From NCBI GenBank assembly GCA_951800685.1, contig CATOJY010000001.1, positions 186,001-250,000 of the forward strand: a stretch of 64,000 nt of DNA. The letters run 5' to 3'. Position numbers and translations under genes: made by a program. Of the stretch, positions 27,613-36,298 are shown piece by piece (positions within the stretch are counted from its first letter, which is position 1; every line of letters starts with the position of its first letter). The notes beneath the pieces are model-generated. The model ran no database searches, had not been told where the DNA came from, and saw only the letters and a list, made by a program, of their open reading frames with translations. The stretch is from an uncultured Lachnospiraceae bacterium. GTDB taxonomy: Bacteria; Bacillota; Clostridia; Lachnospirales; Lachnospiraceae.

Positions 27613-29127
27613 TTATACCATTAAAGTTACTTTTTTGCGCTTTACGGGTTTTAGCAGCAATTGTGAGCCGAAATCAAGCTGATAGGTACTTTGTATCCTG
27701 TAATCACCCCACTGGTATACGTAATTGTAAGTGTTATAGCACTCTGGCATATACCCAACGAACTGCTTTTTTATAAAAGCAGCCGGAAGGTTACCACCGG
27801 CAAAATCATTATACAGAGCCATTTCCTCCACCAGCCTGTCATCAGGGGATGCCACCTCATGCTCTTCCACAATAGGGCCTTCTTTCTTTGACTTGTCGCT
27901 GTAATATTTGTCAATGCGTACAACGGATGCTAAAAATCTCTGGTAGTCCAGCAGGTTTACAGTAAATCCAAAAGCCGGCTTATGCCCGCCAGCTTCACAA
28001 AACTGTTGGAATGTATGTAAATAATTTCGGTTATATTTATCCCTGAGTGAGCCTTTATAATGCCTTGCTGTTTCACATAGCACAACTGCAGTTTTCTTAT
28101 ACCTTTCTGTCAGTTTGTTGGCTAGCAGGCCTGTGTAGTTGAACAGCCTGTTCTCATTGATGGGCATCACGTCATCAACGCAGCTCAGATTGCACAGAAC
28201 AAAATTATCCAGCTCTTCCACCTTTACGATATCGGCAAGCTTATTCACCATATTGCGGCATTCCACATAAACTTTTTCAAGGTCTTCAATACATTTCGCT
28301 CTCTCGACTGTCCCCAGTTCCGTATTGAAGAAATAGTTATTTATAAGTCCAAGCCTCTCAGACCGGAAAGCCGCATTAATACGGGGAGCATACCAAAAAT
28401 CAATATATCTCCTGCCGAATACCGTATACTCATTCATGAAATGCTGCAGGAATACTGGCAGCTCATGCCTCTTCAGCTGAATGGCTTCCCAATAAATACC
28501 CCTGTTTAAAGAGCTTGACATATCCATGCTGTCCGCATATAAACTTGTAAGTGCATATGCGACTTCACCTTTAAGGGTAATATCTGCGTGTACTTGTGCA
28601 AACTTTGCAAATATGCAATAACAGAGCGCCCCTGCGCTAAACCGGTAGACGTCCTGCTTCGCTATCAGATTCTCTATCGTAGTGTTTATAATGGCAACAT
28701 TCTCTGGGAAGTCATCATAAGAATAAATGGAGTTATGATGGTCAAGAACAATCACCTTAATTCCCATATCCCCTAGCCGATGCAGTATTTCCATATCTGA
28801 TGATCCAGTGTCGCCTACTATCAGATAGTCATAGCGCCCCTGTATACATTGATGCATGGCGTATTTATCCATCCGATGGGTTCTTGCGCGATACCTGTAA
28901 ATTTCATGCATCGTTGAGCCTAATGCAGTTAGGTAGTCGTTTATAATTAAGGTGCACATAATCCCATCTACATCATAGTCACCTTCAATAAGGACTTTAC
29001 GCTTATGCCCCACAATATCCCTTAAAAAAGAAAAAACTTTTTCCTCATTTGAAAAAGTAGGAAATACAAAATCAACGGGCTCCAGGATATCCTGAAGCCC
29101 GTTCTCCCTTAAATACTGGTAAAAAAT
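27613..29127 (-). CDS. recJ-like: RecJ-like DHH-family single-strand exonuclease
   Basis: This DHH phosphoesterase has the RecJ signature GDYDVDG and, about 75 residues later, IKVIVLDHHNS (DHH motif), with GDTGSSD between them. RecJ enzymes digest single-stranded DNA 5' to 3' in repair and recombination, using manganese or magnesium held by these acids. The frame is open upstream to a stop at 29152. GTG 29013 is possible (AAGGG five bases upstream), but it would remove about 38 residues that look like the normal RecJ lead-in. ATT 29127, six bases after GAAGGG and 17 bases past the helicase stop, fits better and gives 504 residues. The C-terminal half is divergent from RecJ. Confidence 0.82.
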   Translation of the reverse strand: MFYQYLRENGLQDILEPVDFVFPTFSNEEKVFSFLRDIVGHKRKVLIEGDYDVDGIMCTLIINDYLTALGSTMHEIYRYRARTHRMDKYAMHQCIQGRYDYLIVGDTGSSDMEILHRLGDMGIKVIVLDHHNSIYSYDDFPENVAIINTTIENLIAKQDVYRFSAGALCYCIFAKFAQVHADITLKGEVAYALTSLYADSMDMSSSLNRGIYWEAIQLKRHELPVFLQHFMNEYTVFGRRYIDFWYAPRINAAFRSERLGLINNYFFNTELGTVERAKCIEDLEKVYVECRNMVNKLADIVKVEELDNFVLCNLSCVDDVMPINENRLFNYTGLLANKLTERYKKTAVVLCETARHYKGSLRDKYNRNYLHTFQQFCEAGGHKPAFGFTVNLLDYQRFLASVVRIDKYYSDKSKKEGPIVEEHEVASPDDRLVEEMALYNDFAGGNLPAAFIKKQFVGYMPECYNTYNYVYQWGDYRIQSTYQLDFGSQLLLKPVKRKKVTLMV

Positions 29128-29144
29128 AAAAATCCCTTCTTTCT

Positions 29145-31487
29145 CTAGAAATTATTCAAGATTTGTGTCAAAAAATTATTGGACATTACCAGTGGTGGCT
29201 CATCCACGTCAAAAGCTGGGCTGCCTAAATCTTTGTGCTCACTTGAAGACGCCACATCCAATTCACTATCCAGCAGCTCTTCCGAATCATCCTCAAAAAT
29301 AGCGCTCAAGTCATCCTCTATATCCAGCTCAGGGTTTGGATTAACATCGTATTCCCCGCCGCTGGAATCGGCAACAGTATCAACATCATACACAAGGTAC
29401 TCCTCCTGGTAATCAGTGCCCATAAGCTCTTTTACAAACAGTGATGGGTTATTCTGCTGGTAATACATATACAATGTATCACGTGCACGCGTAATTGCAA
29501 CGTAAAACAGCCTGACCTCAGACTCTTTCAGGCTTTGCTTAATTTCATCAGTATAATTTTTACTGTCTATCAATGGGTAGTTTGGGAAAATATCGTTATC
29601 CAGATTGATAAGGAAAACCGTGTCGAACTCAAGCCCTTTAAGACCATGGAATGTAGAAATTGCAACCCCACGGCACCCATTCTGATTTGTGGAGCAAAAC
29701 TGTTTGTTCTGGCTGTGCTGGTTCAGGAAGTCTGCAAAAGTACTGTTAGCGCTAAAGTATTCCAATACCTTCGCCTCGAAAGTGTCATCTAGTTCCGGAT
29801 TGGCATTATACTGTTTCTTCCAGTTCCAATAATACTTTTTCAGTAAAAGAAATAAACGCGGTACGTATGCACACATAGGTTCTGTATGTATTACCTGAGA
29901 CATACGTGTTAGTTCTGAAATAACTTCCTTAAATCCATTATGCGTTAGGAACTGCCCATAATCGACCTGTGCGAAATGTTTGCGCTCCTTTGTGTCTAAA
30001 AATTTGCCATGCTTATCATCGTACTGGAGTATTTCAAATAAAGCATCTTTGGTGACTGGCAATATCTTATACAGGTTGAGCTGAACCTGGGAATCCAAAG
30101 GCCTGTAGAGCACATACAGCACATCCAGCAGATGCCTGTAAAGTTCATGGGAGTATGCGTGGTACCCACTAATCACATGGTGTGGTATCCTGTTTTCTGC
30201 CAGTAATTGCGTCAGTAATTGTGAGCCCTCTTTTTCCCTGCAGCAGATTACTGTCTTTTGCATCTGTGTAATGCTAAAGTCTTTGATTTTCCCAATAACA
30301 TTAAGAAGCTGCCCTTCAGTAGTCAAGTATGGGATATAATAAATATCACCACCCTCACGCACGGCGCCCAGTTGTTTTTGATACCTCATATTATTACGGG
30401 TGATAACCCTCGCTGCAATATCCAAGATATTCTTCCCGCATCTGCGGTTCCTATTAAGCAAGTATACCTCGCCACCAGGGAACTTATCCTCAAAATCAAG
30501 CGTATTATAAATATCAGCCCCACGGAAGCCGTATATGGACTGGTCCTCATCTCCAATACATAGCAATGGCGTACGATTATTCACAAACAGCCGCAAAAGC
30601 TCCATCATTAACGGCGTGAAATCCTGCACCTCATCAACCACCACGTACTCATAAAACTTTTGTACGCGTTCCAGTATATCCTTTCTGCTTTTCAGTAAAG
30701 CATATACTTTTGTCAGCATATCCGTAAAATCGTATACACGCCGCCTACGCTTGATTGACTCGTATGAGCTAAAGATATCACGCAGTGCCTCCACGGGGAT
30801 CCGTAAGTCAATAAATTTATCAGTCTCCTCTATCTCGTCATAGGACAGCATGGCTTCCATCTTGTAAGTGTACAATGTATATAAATTGTTAGCGTTGATG
30901 GTGTTATTCGTCATATTGTATTTTTGAAGTACAACTTTAGATGCACTATTCATGAACACAAGCGCCTGGTCTTCCTGCACAAGCCTGAAACCGACTAGTT
31001 CGCATTCCACACTATACTCCCTACGCCACATTTCGCAAAATGCATGCATGGTTGTTACCTGTAGTTCGTCATCAATAGACAAGCCGCGGATATTTGCACA
31101 CCTTAACTGGCTCACCATCTTTTTGTGCTTTTCATAAAAATCAGAAACGTTATGCCTATTGTAAACCAGGCATAAAATCTTGGAACCTGCAATGCCGCTG
31201 CCTGGATGCTTTCTCGATTTGCGCATGATTTTCTCTGCGAGTATCTGTATATTAGCAGAACTCGTCTTACCGCCGCCTGCTGTGGAAAGACAGAGTTTTG
31301 CCGCAGGTTCACTTAATAGCATAAGCAAAGTGTCGTTCGACAGTTCAAAACCGAGCACATCAAACAGCATCCTGATTATTTTATAACGCACAGCAGCAGC
31401 GGGCATCCCCTCTGAATCAGTAGCAAGGCTTAACAACTCAGACACAGGCAACTCATCTACATTAGCAGGCGTTCTGGACATAAACAT
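29145..31487 (-). CDS. UvrD/PcrA-like superfamily 1 DNA helicase
   Basis: This 780-residue protein shows the SF1A helicase motifs in order. Motif I is STAGGGKTS near residue 70, motif II VVVDEVQDFT, motif III CIGDEDQSIYGFRG, motif IV LNRNRRCG, motif V ISTFHGLKGLEFD and motif VI RLFYVAITRARD. UvrD/PcrA/Rep enzymes translocate 3' to 5' on single strands and act in repair, fork restart or plasmid unwinding. The start is ATG 31487, seven bases after GGGAGG; an ATG five codons upstream overlaps that site. Residues after about 700 form a long acidic Ser/Asp/Glu tail, probably disordered. It lies between RecJ and an unrecognised gene in the recombination block. Confidence 0.93.
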   Translation of the reverse strand: MFMSRTPANVDELPVSELLSLATDSEGMPAAAVRYKIIRMLFDVLGFELSNDTLLMLLSEPAAKLCLSTAGGGKTSSANIQILAEKIMRKSRKHPGSGIAGSKILCLVYNRHNVSDFYEKHKKMVSQLRCANIRGLSIDDELQVTTMHAFCEMWRREYSVECELVGFRLVQEDQALVFMNSASKVVLQKYNMTNNTINANNLYTLYTYKMEAMLSYDEIEETDKFIDLRIPVEALRDIFSSYESIKRRRRVYDFTDMLTKVYALLKSRKDILERVQKFYEYVVVDEVQDFTPLMMELLRLFVNNRTPLLCIGDEDQSIYGFRGADIYNTLDFEDKFPGGEVYLLNRNRRCGKNILDIAARVITRNNMRYQKQLGAVREGGDIYYIPYLTTEGQLLNVIGKIKDFSITQMQKTVICCREKEGSQLLTQLLAENRIPHHVISGYHAYSHELYRHLLDVLYVLYRPLDSQVQLNLYKILPVTKDALFEILQYDDKHGKFLDTKERKHFAQVDYGQFLTHNGFKEVISELTRMSQVIHTEPMCAYVPRLFLLLKKYYWNWKKQYNANPELDDTFEAKVLEYFSANSTFADFLNQHSQNKQFCSTNQNGCRGVAISTFHGLKGLEFDTVFLINLDNDIFPNYPLIDSKNYTDEIKQSLKESEVRLFYVAITRARDTLYMYYQQNNPSLFVKELMGTDYQEEYLVYDVDTVADSSGGEYDVNPNPELDIEDDLSAIFEDDSEELLDSELDVASSSEHKDLGSPAFDVDEPPLVMSNNFLTQILNNF

Positions 31488-33244
31488 TAGCAATCCTCCC
31501 ATATTGTGTAATCTAATTCTAGCGTTGGCTTATCAGCATCAACATTTTTCCCAAGAAAGGGGTGCGGTCCCCCAAAGAATGATAAAAAATTCCTTCGCAA
31601 TCCTTTTATTGGCAGCCCACAGTTTGTCAGACGAGTAATCTGCTTGCCCCTAAGAAGGCTCGAACCATGATTCCATAAGCCAACCGAATCGTAATAAAGC
31701 CCGCACGCTTCTGTAACATTCTCCTGGTTATGGTTTGTTATTGTATTGATAAAACCATCAGACGTGTCATCCAACCCACCAAATAAATTTCGTATATCCC
31801 TTTTGAACAATACATCAAAATCAGGGTAACACCGGACGTCTATCAGTGTTTTTAATGTTTGCTCATCAAAATCTTTATCCTCAATAAAACTATACCCTTG
31901 TGTAAAGATCTGTGTTGAATAACGTTTGCGCACCTTAATATCCGATACATAACCAGCGTATAGGTGTCCGTCTTTCCTAAAAATCAGAGTATTCGAACAA
32001 TCAAGTGATTCCGTTACTGAACTGTTCAACTCTGATAAAGCTTCCTGCACACTATCCAGCATCTGCTGTAAACGCCGCATCTCTGCCCTCCCCTCTACAT
32101 AGTTATGCGTATGTAGATTATAAACATCAGTAATCTGCAGTACCTCTATTGCAGAAAGACAGAATCGCTCACTCTTAGCTGCGCAGGGGAGAACCGTATA
32201 ACTGCCGCTATCAATTTCCACGTATTGCACAGTTATACATACGAAATCTGTAGGTGATTTCTTACGCTGGCATAAAAACGCCGGATGCATGCTTGGTTGT
32301 TTAATTGCAATAGGCACCGGGTTTTCCAAGTATTCAAGGTAACGCCCTACATACCTGTGCGATGGTGATATCAACTCTGCCATCTCCGCAATGAACCTCT
32401 TATGCATCTTATCCGGGACGTCAAATTTGTATCCGTATTTTAAAACCAGATATGCAGCATATTTCACATACATAGTGCCAAGCACCATCTGGTATTTTCC
32501 CTGGAAAAGTACCCTATCCTCATAGGGGATGCTTATATCTTTTGTATTACAATAAAACATAACATGCGCTCCTCCTAAAGATTCCACTTTCTTAAGCAGC
32601 TCCAGCTGCAAGTTCAGCGTCCTCATATACCCAACTGCATGGAAGCACCTGTTTTCAGCAACAAGTTTAGCAAAATTAATAAAGGTATACCCCCGGAATG
32701 CAGGATGATCCGTATACCTGCTGGTATCAGTCATCTCATTGAAATTAAAACCTGGGTTCTCCACCCTGTACCGTTCATAGAAATCCTTATACGCCGTAAT
32801 ATTTTCGCCATCACAAAGCAGACGGTTCAAGAACTCCGCCTGCTCCCCTTTGGTGCATTCAATAACGCTAAATCCTATATGCTCCTCAGAGACTTTGTTC
32901 TCTATAAAGAAAGTGTCGACATAGTCCTGTAGAGCTTTCGGATTATCTGCCGCGGCGTAGAACACATCTTTGGGAATTATCAGGACGAAATAACGGATGG
33001 CGTTCCGCACATCCTTAGTAAAATACAGCCCGTAGGAATTATAAACATCCAGCATATTGCTATTTATACGTGAAAGGAGCTCCTTGTTGTTTTCGTATTC
33101 AAAGGTGTAGAACACATTCCGTTTATGGTTAGTGAAAAAGGAGTATAACTGCTCACGTATTTCACTCCCAATCCCCCAAAGATGCTTAGCCGCATTATAA
33201 TTAGGCAGCTCCGACAGCGCAATATCTATATTTACATTAGCCAT
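31487..33244 (-). CDS. large unrecognised protein of the repair block
   Basis: This 585-residue soluble protein starts at ATG 33244, five bases after GGAGG; a GTG four codons earlier overlaps the previous stop. Its last bases overlap the helicase start. It is mixed alpha/beta with many aromatic residues (RYFVLIIPKDVFYAA; VCITVQYVEIDSG), one helical stretch around residues 390-430 (EMRRLQQMLDSVQEALSEL), and several Cys and His residues with no obvious zinc cluster. No motif was recognised. Its place between SbcC-C and UvrD suggests work on DNA ends or replication. Confidence 0.75.
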   Translation of the reverse strand: MANVNIDIALSELPNYNAAKHLWGIGSEIREQLYSFFTNHKRNVFYTFEYENNKELLSRINSNMLDVYNSYGLYFTKDVRNAIRYFVLIIPKDVFYAAADNPKALQDYVDTFFIENKVSEEHIGFSVIECTKGEQAEFLNRLLCDGENITAYKDFYERYRVENPGFNFNEMTDTSRYTDHPAFRGYTFINFAKLVAENRCFHAVGYMRTLNLQLELLKKVESLGGAHVMFYCNTKDISIPYEDRVLFQGKYQMVLGTMYVKYAAYLVLKYGYKFDVPDKMHKRFIAEMAELISPSHRYVGRYLEYLENPVPIAIKQPSMHPAFLCQRKKSPTDFVCITVQYVEIDSGSYTVLPCAAKSERFCLSAIEVLQITDVYNLHTHNYVEGRAEMRRLQQMLDSVQEALSELNSSVTESLDCSNTLIFRKDGHLYAGYVSDIKVRKRYSTQIFTQGYSFIEDKDFDEQTLKTLIDVRCYPDFDVLFKRDIRNLFGGLDDTSDGFINTITNHNQENVTEACGLYYDSVGLWNHGSSLLRGKQITRLTNCGLPIKGLRRNFLSFFGGPHPFLGKNVDADKPTLELDYTIWEDC

Positions 33245-33255
33245 AGTTCCCTCCA

Positions 33256-33927
33256 CTAATACTCTGCTATGTTATCTATTACTGTTCGCCCATCAGCAGG
33301 TTCATGTCGCAAATGTATTTCCTGTCTCGGTATACTCTCATAGAGAGCTGGATTTTGTGACACAAGCACAATCTGCATACCGGAATCGATGCTCTGCTGC
33401 AGTGATTCTCCGACACGCGGCAAGTTCTCCGGTGAAGACACACCAAATGCCTCATCAACGTAAATATTGCTGTACCCAAGACTCCTGACAACGCCATTCA
33501 CGGCAGCAAAGCTAATTAGGTATTGGCATAGTTTCCCTTCCGCAATCTTAGGTTTCCTGGAATACCCGTCAGAGTCGACCAAACGCAGGGTCGCTTTTGT
33601 CCTGCTATACTTGTCGTTGTAAGCAATTTTTGCCTGGAGTCCTGAATGGGGAAAAATCTTTTGAAGCTCCTCTGTAATTACGTTATTAAGGTATTCCACG
33701 CGTCTTTCCCTAAATGCTGTATCTTCTGCAAGCACTGTTCTCTTTAGATAAAACAAAAGATCCACATACGCTGACAGATCATCTTTGACTTGCTGTATCG
33801 CATCTTTTTTTGCATTTAACTTTAGCAATTCCTGATTCATGACTTTAGAACGTTCCAGCTGTAATTTCTTTTCAAGAATCTTCTCTCGGTAGTATTCCCT
33901 GTCTATCTTAGTTACCTGTGTACGCAT
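33256..33927 (-). CDS. SbcC/Rad50-like ATPase, C-terminal half encoded as its own gene
   Basis: This 223-residue protein has only the C-terminal lobe of an SMC/Rad50-type ABC ATPase. It has a coiled-coil arm (residues 10-90), a signature-like segment AEGKLCQYL (129-137) in place of LSGGE, the Walker B strand SNIYVDEAFG (153-162) and a D-loop/switch region ending IVLVSQNPALY. It contains no Walker A. The missing lobe is encoded by 36267-37511. In SbcC, RecN or T4 gp46 both lobes are one chain. Here the clamp-like gene, a small coiled protein and SbcD lie between the halves. ATG 33927 follows AGGGGGAATT. The two chains would have to pair to form an ATP site. Confidence 0.8.
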   Translation of the reverse strand: MRTQVTKIDREYYREKILEKKLQLERSKVMNQELLKLNAKKDAIQQVKDDLSAYVDLLFYLKRTVLAEDTAFRERRVEYLNNVITEELQKIFPHSGLQAKIAYNDKYSRTKATLRLVDSDGYSRKPKIAEGKLCQYLISFAAVNGVVRSLGYSNIYVDEAFGVSSPENLPRVGESLQQSIDSGMQIVLVSQNPALYESIPRQEIHLRHEPADGRTVIDNIAEY

Positions 33928-33935
33928 AATTCCCC

Positions 33936-34937
33936 CTAAAGATAAAACTCGATACCCTCGGCTTCAAAAAGCATTGCATATTTCTTCTGCGAGAAACGAA
34001 AAACGCAATTACTGAGCTTACTGAATACCCTTTTCAGGGCGTCAGTCGGGATATCTATCGTTTCCAGATCACATTTAGCACTTCTCTGAACATCGGACAC
34101 ACGGACTGGGACAATAATCTGTGCGCGTCCCTTTTGCAGGATTGCATGCTGCTTTTGGACATTAATGGTTATGACGCCGTCATCCCTGTCATACTTAGCA
34201 ATCACCGAACGCAGCCGCTGCAAATCCAATGTGCAGACAAATGCAGACTTCGCTTCCTTAAATAATGCATACTCACTATTGTCCAACCCACGGCATTTTG
34301 TTACTAGAATGCTGATCCCCTGTGCGCTGGCTCCCGCATAATTTTCTGCGCTAAATATCCTGCCGGAGATGGATAATAGCATATCCAGTTTTTCTGCTGT
34401 ACAGGCAAACGCTATGCCAGTATCGACTTCCTGGAAAATCTTGCCTCGCATAGGCAATGGGGCGCTGATGACGCCGTTCTCGATAGTGAGCACAGCTTTG
34501 TATGTTTTCATCAGTTTACACATGGGTCGCAGGCAATCCGCATCAAAAAACATATCCTTGGTAACATGCGATAAAAGCAATAATTTGTCCTGGTATTCTT
34601 CACTATGCACTTGCTGGTTTCTGAGTTTTAGGGTATAAAGCTTATTATTTTCGCTGTCTATAAACTCTATAGACACCCAGCCATCCGCAATAGAGAATAC
34701 AAGGAATCCCTCTGAAACAAGCCTTGCTAAATCTGTCCTGCTTACCCTGCACGAAATTAATGACTCCTGGCTGCATCCGGCACACGCCAGCGGCAAGTAC
34801 CCAAAGACCTCTGAGGAGTTATTCACTGCGAATGCTTGATTTTTAGAGAAAAACACATCCACATATTCTTTATCTGTAAGAGACAAAAACTTGGCAAATA
34901 TCGCTTCATTCGAAACCCTGACTGCAATCCTATCCAT
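33936..34937 (-). CDS. sliding-clamp-like protein (candidate processivity factor)
   Basis: This 333-residue soluble protein has an alternating pattern of strands with few helices. Three repeated units of roughly 110 residues can be suspected, each with a helix followed by strands, as in TLDLQRLRSVIAKYDRDDG then ITINVQKQHAILQKGRAQI. The size is close to bacterial beta clamps (about 365-380) and it ends in IEFYL. The context of DnaX-like loader, family A polymerase and SbcCD fits a clamp, since T4 gp45 also sits with gp46/47. No invariant clamp motif can be pointed to, so this is a fold-level guess. ATG 34937 lies nine bases after GGAGG. Confidence 0.42.
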   Translation of the reverse strand: MDRIAVRVSNEAIFAKFLSLTDKEYVDVFFSKNQAFAVNNSSEVFGYLPLACAGCSQESLISCRVSRTDLARLVSEGFLVFSIADGWVSIEFIDSENNKLYTLKLRNQQVHSEEYQDKLLLLSHVTKDMFFDADCLRPMCKLMKTYKAVLTIENGVISAPLPMRGKIFQEVDTGIAFACTAEKLDMLLSISGRIFSAENYAGASAQGISILVTKCRGLDNSEYALFKEAKSAFVCTLDLQRLRSVIAKYDRDDGVITINVQKQHAILQKGRAQIIVPVRVSDVQRSAKCDLETIDIPTDALKRVFSKLSNCVFRFSQKKYAMLFEAEGIEFYL

Positions 34938-35232
34938 TTATCTCAGCCTCCAGCCGCTCGTATAATTTCGCGAGCAGCTCAGACACAGCTTGCTGGACTT
35001 CTCTCACGTATACACCATCCTTCTCGAAACGCTCTGTATCAATTCCCTGTAACATATCTATAGGGTAGCCAAGCATACGCATTCTTTCATAATCCTCATC
35101 TGTAATCCCGCTAAGGGCTTCTTTGAATTTTATCATGGCTGAACGGGCTGCCGCTACCTCTGTGGCATGAACTGCACGCTCCTCAATCAGTTTTTCTTTC
35201 AATTTCGCAATATCAAATGTCATATCATTCAC
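34930..35232 (-). CDS. small coiled-coil protein between SbcD and the clamp-like gene
   Basis: This 100-residue helical protein starts at GTG 35232, nine bases after GGGAGG. Residues 8-40 and 75-98 are strongly helical and charged, separated by a short loop with GYPIDMLQG. It overlaps both neighbours by 8 bases, so the three are co-translated. It could bridge the split SbcC arms, but no family was recognised. Confidence 0.72.
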   Translation of the reverse strand: MNDMTFDIAKLKEKLIEERAVHATEVAAARSAMIKFKEALSGITDEDYERMRMLGYPIDMLQGIDTERFEKDGVYVREVQQAVSELLAKLYERLEAEING

Positions 35233-36298
35233 TGTACAGCACCTCCCTGATTCTTTCTTTTATTTCTTTTTCAGCTGAAGTTGTACCTACTGTAAGCAAT
35301 TCTTTTAATACTGTCTGCTGCTCAGCAGTTGTACATCTCTCATACAAATTCCTGACCGGGTCATCTGATGTTGGCAGATACGAACGTATCTCCTTCCTCT
35401 CTTTGATGGATTCATAATTCTTTTTCTCAATGGCGACTATCTCGCTCCTTACGCATTCCTCATAAGTTGGGAGTACGAATCTATTATGTATGATACCGCT
35501 GAACTTTCCGTCCTCCACTACAATTGCCGGCATATCCCTTTCAAGGAAATCATTATTTACTTCTAAATAGTTTGGTCTGCCAAGAGACGCTAAATACTGT
35601 AATTTAGATTTCCATCCAGTACATGCAGATTCCCACGTCCACTCGCCATAGACGGAATGCATATGCCCGAAAAAATTAAAATCAATGCCCTCAAAGATTC
35701 CACTGTCATCAAAATTATTAAGAGTAAAACCATATAACGTACGTTTCTGGCGAGCCTGCATATCCTCAAGTATCTCAGGGCAAACAACATCCTGGTGGTA
35801 TAGCGCTATATTCACCTTGCCACTTACCGGTTTGCTCAGCCTGGTGCCGTAATGGTTAAAATGTATTACAGTGTCACCGTCAGTAATCTGGTCGACAACA
35901 GAAAAGGTCTGGAATAACCCTTGCGGTTTCCACATCTTATTCTGTATTCCCCTGACCTTTTCGCTCTCAATATTCTGAATTAGCGTATAAATGGGATTAC
36001 CGCTATAATAGGTCAGCTCATGATTCCCGAACAGGAGATACATCCCGTCACACATTCCGCGCAGGAAAATAAAGAAATTGTTTGCTATCGTTGAGCTAAA
36101 GACATCTCTGTAGCCTGTGTCAAATACATCTCCCATAAAGATTAAAAAGACCTTATGACCCTTCCCGCTTAAATCTTGTATAACTGAAATTAGCTTCTTT
36201 TTAACAAAACGTATCTCGTCCTCATAGCTATATCTGTTTTCTTTTTTCTTATAAGAATCATGCAAATCAGAGATTAACAGGTATGCATGTTTCTCCAT
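35225..36298 (-). CDS. sbcD-like: SbcD/Mre11-like metallophosphoesterase nuclease
   Basis: This 357-residue protein carries the calcineurin-type phosphoesterase motifs: SDLHDS (D11, H13), FMGDVFD (56-60), LFGNHE (GNHE 91-94), a His in ALYHQD, and FFGHMHS. These acids and histidines hold two metal ions. SbcD/Mre11 nucleases pair with SbcC/Rad50 ATPases to trim double-strand breaks and hairpins. The start is ATG 36298, nine bases after GGGGAGG; an ATG nine codons upstream lacks a site. It overlaps the SbcC-N gene by 32 bases. The capping domain is short compared with cellular SbcD. Confidence 0.88.
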   Translation of the reverse strand: MEKHAYLLISDLHDSYKKKENRYSYEDEIRFVKKKLISVIQDLSGKGHKVFLIFMGDVFDTGYRDVFSSTIANNFFIFLRGMCDGMYLLFGNHELTYYSGNPIYTLIQNIESEKVRGIQNKMWKPQGLFQTFSVVDQITDGDTVIHFNHYGTRLSKPVSGKVNIALYHQDVVCPEILEDMQARQKRTLYGFTLNNFDDSGIFEGIDFNFFGHMHSVYGEWTWESACTGWKSKLQYLASLGRPNYLEVNNDFLERDMPAIVVEDGKFSGIIHNRFVLPTYEECVRSEIVAIEKKNYESIKERKEIRSYLPTSDDPVRNLYERCTTAEQQTVLKELLTVGTTSAEKEIKERIREVLYSE

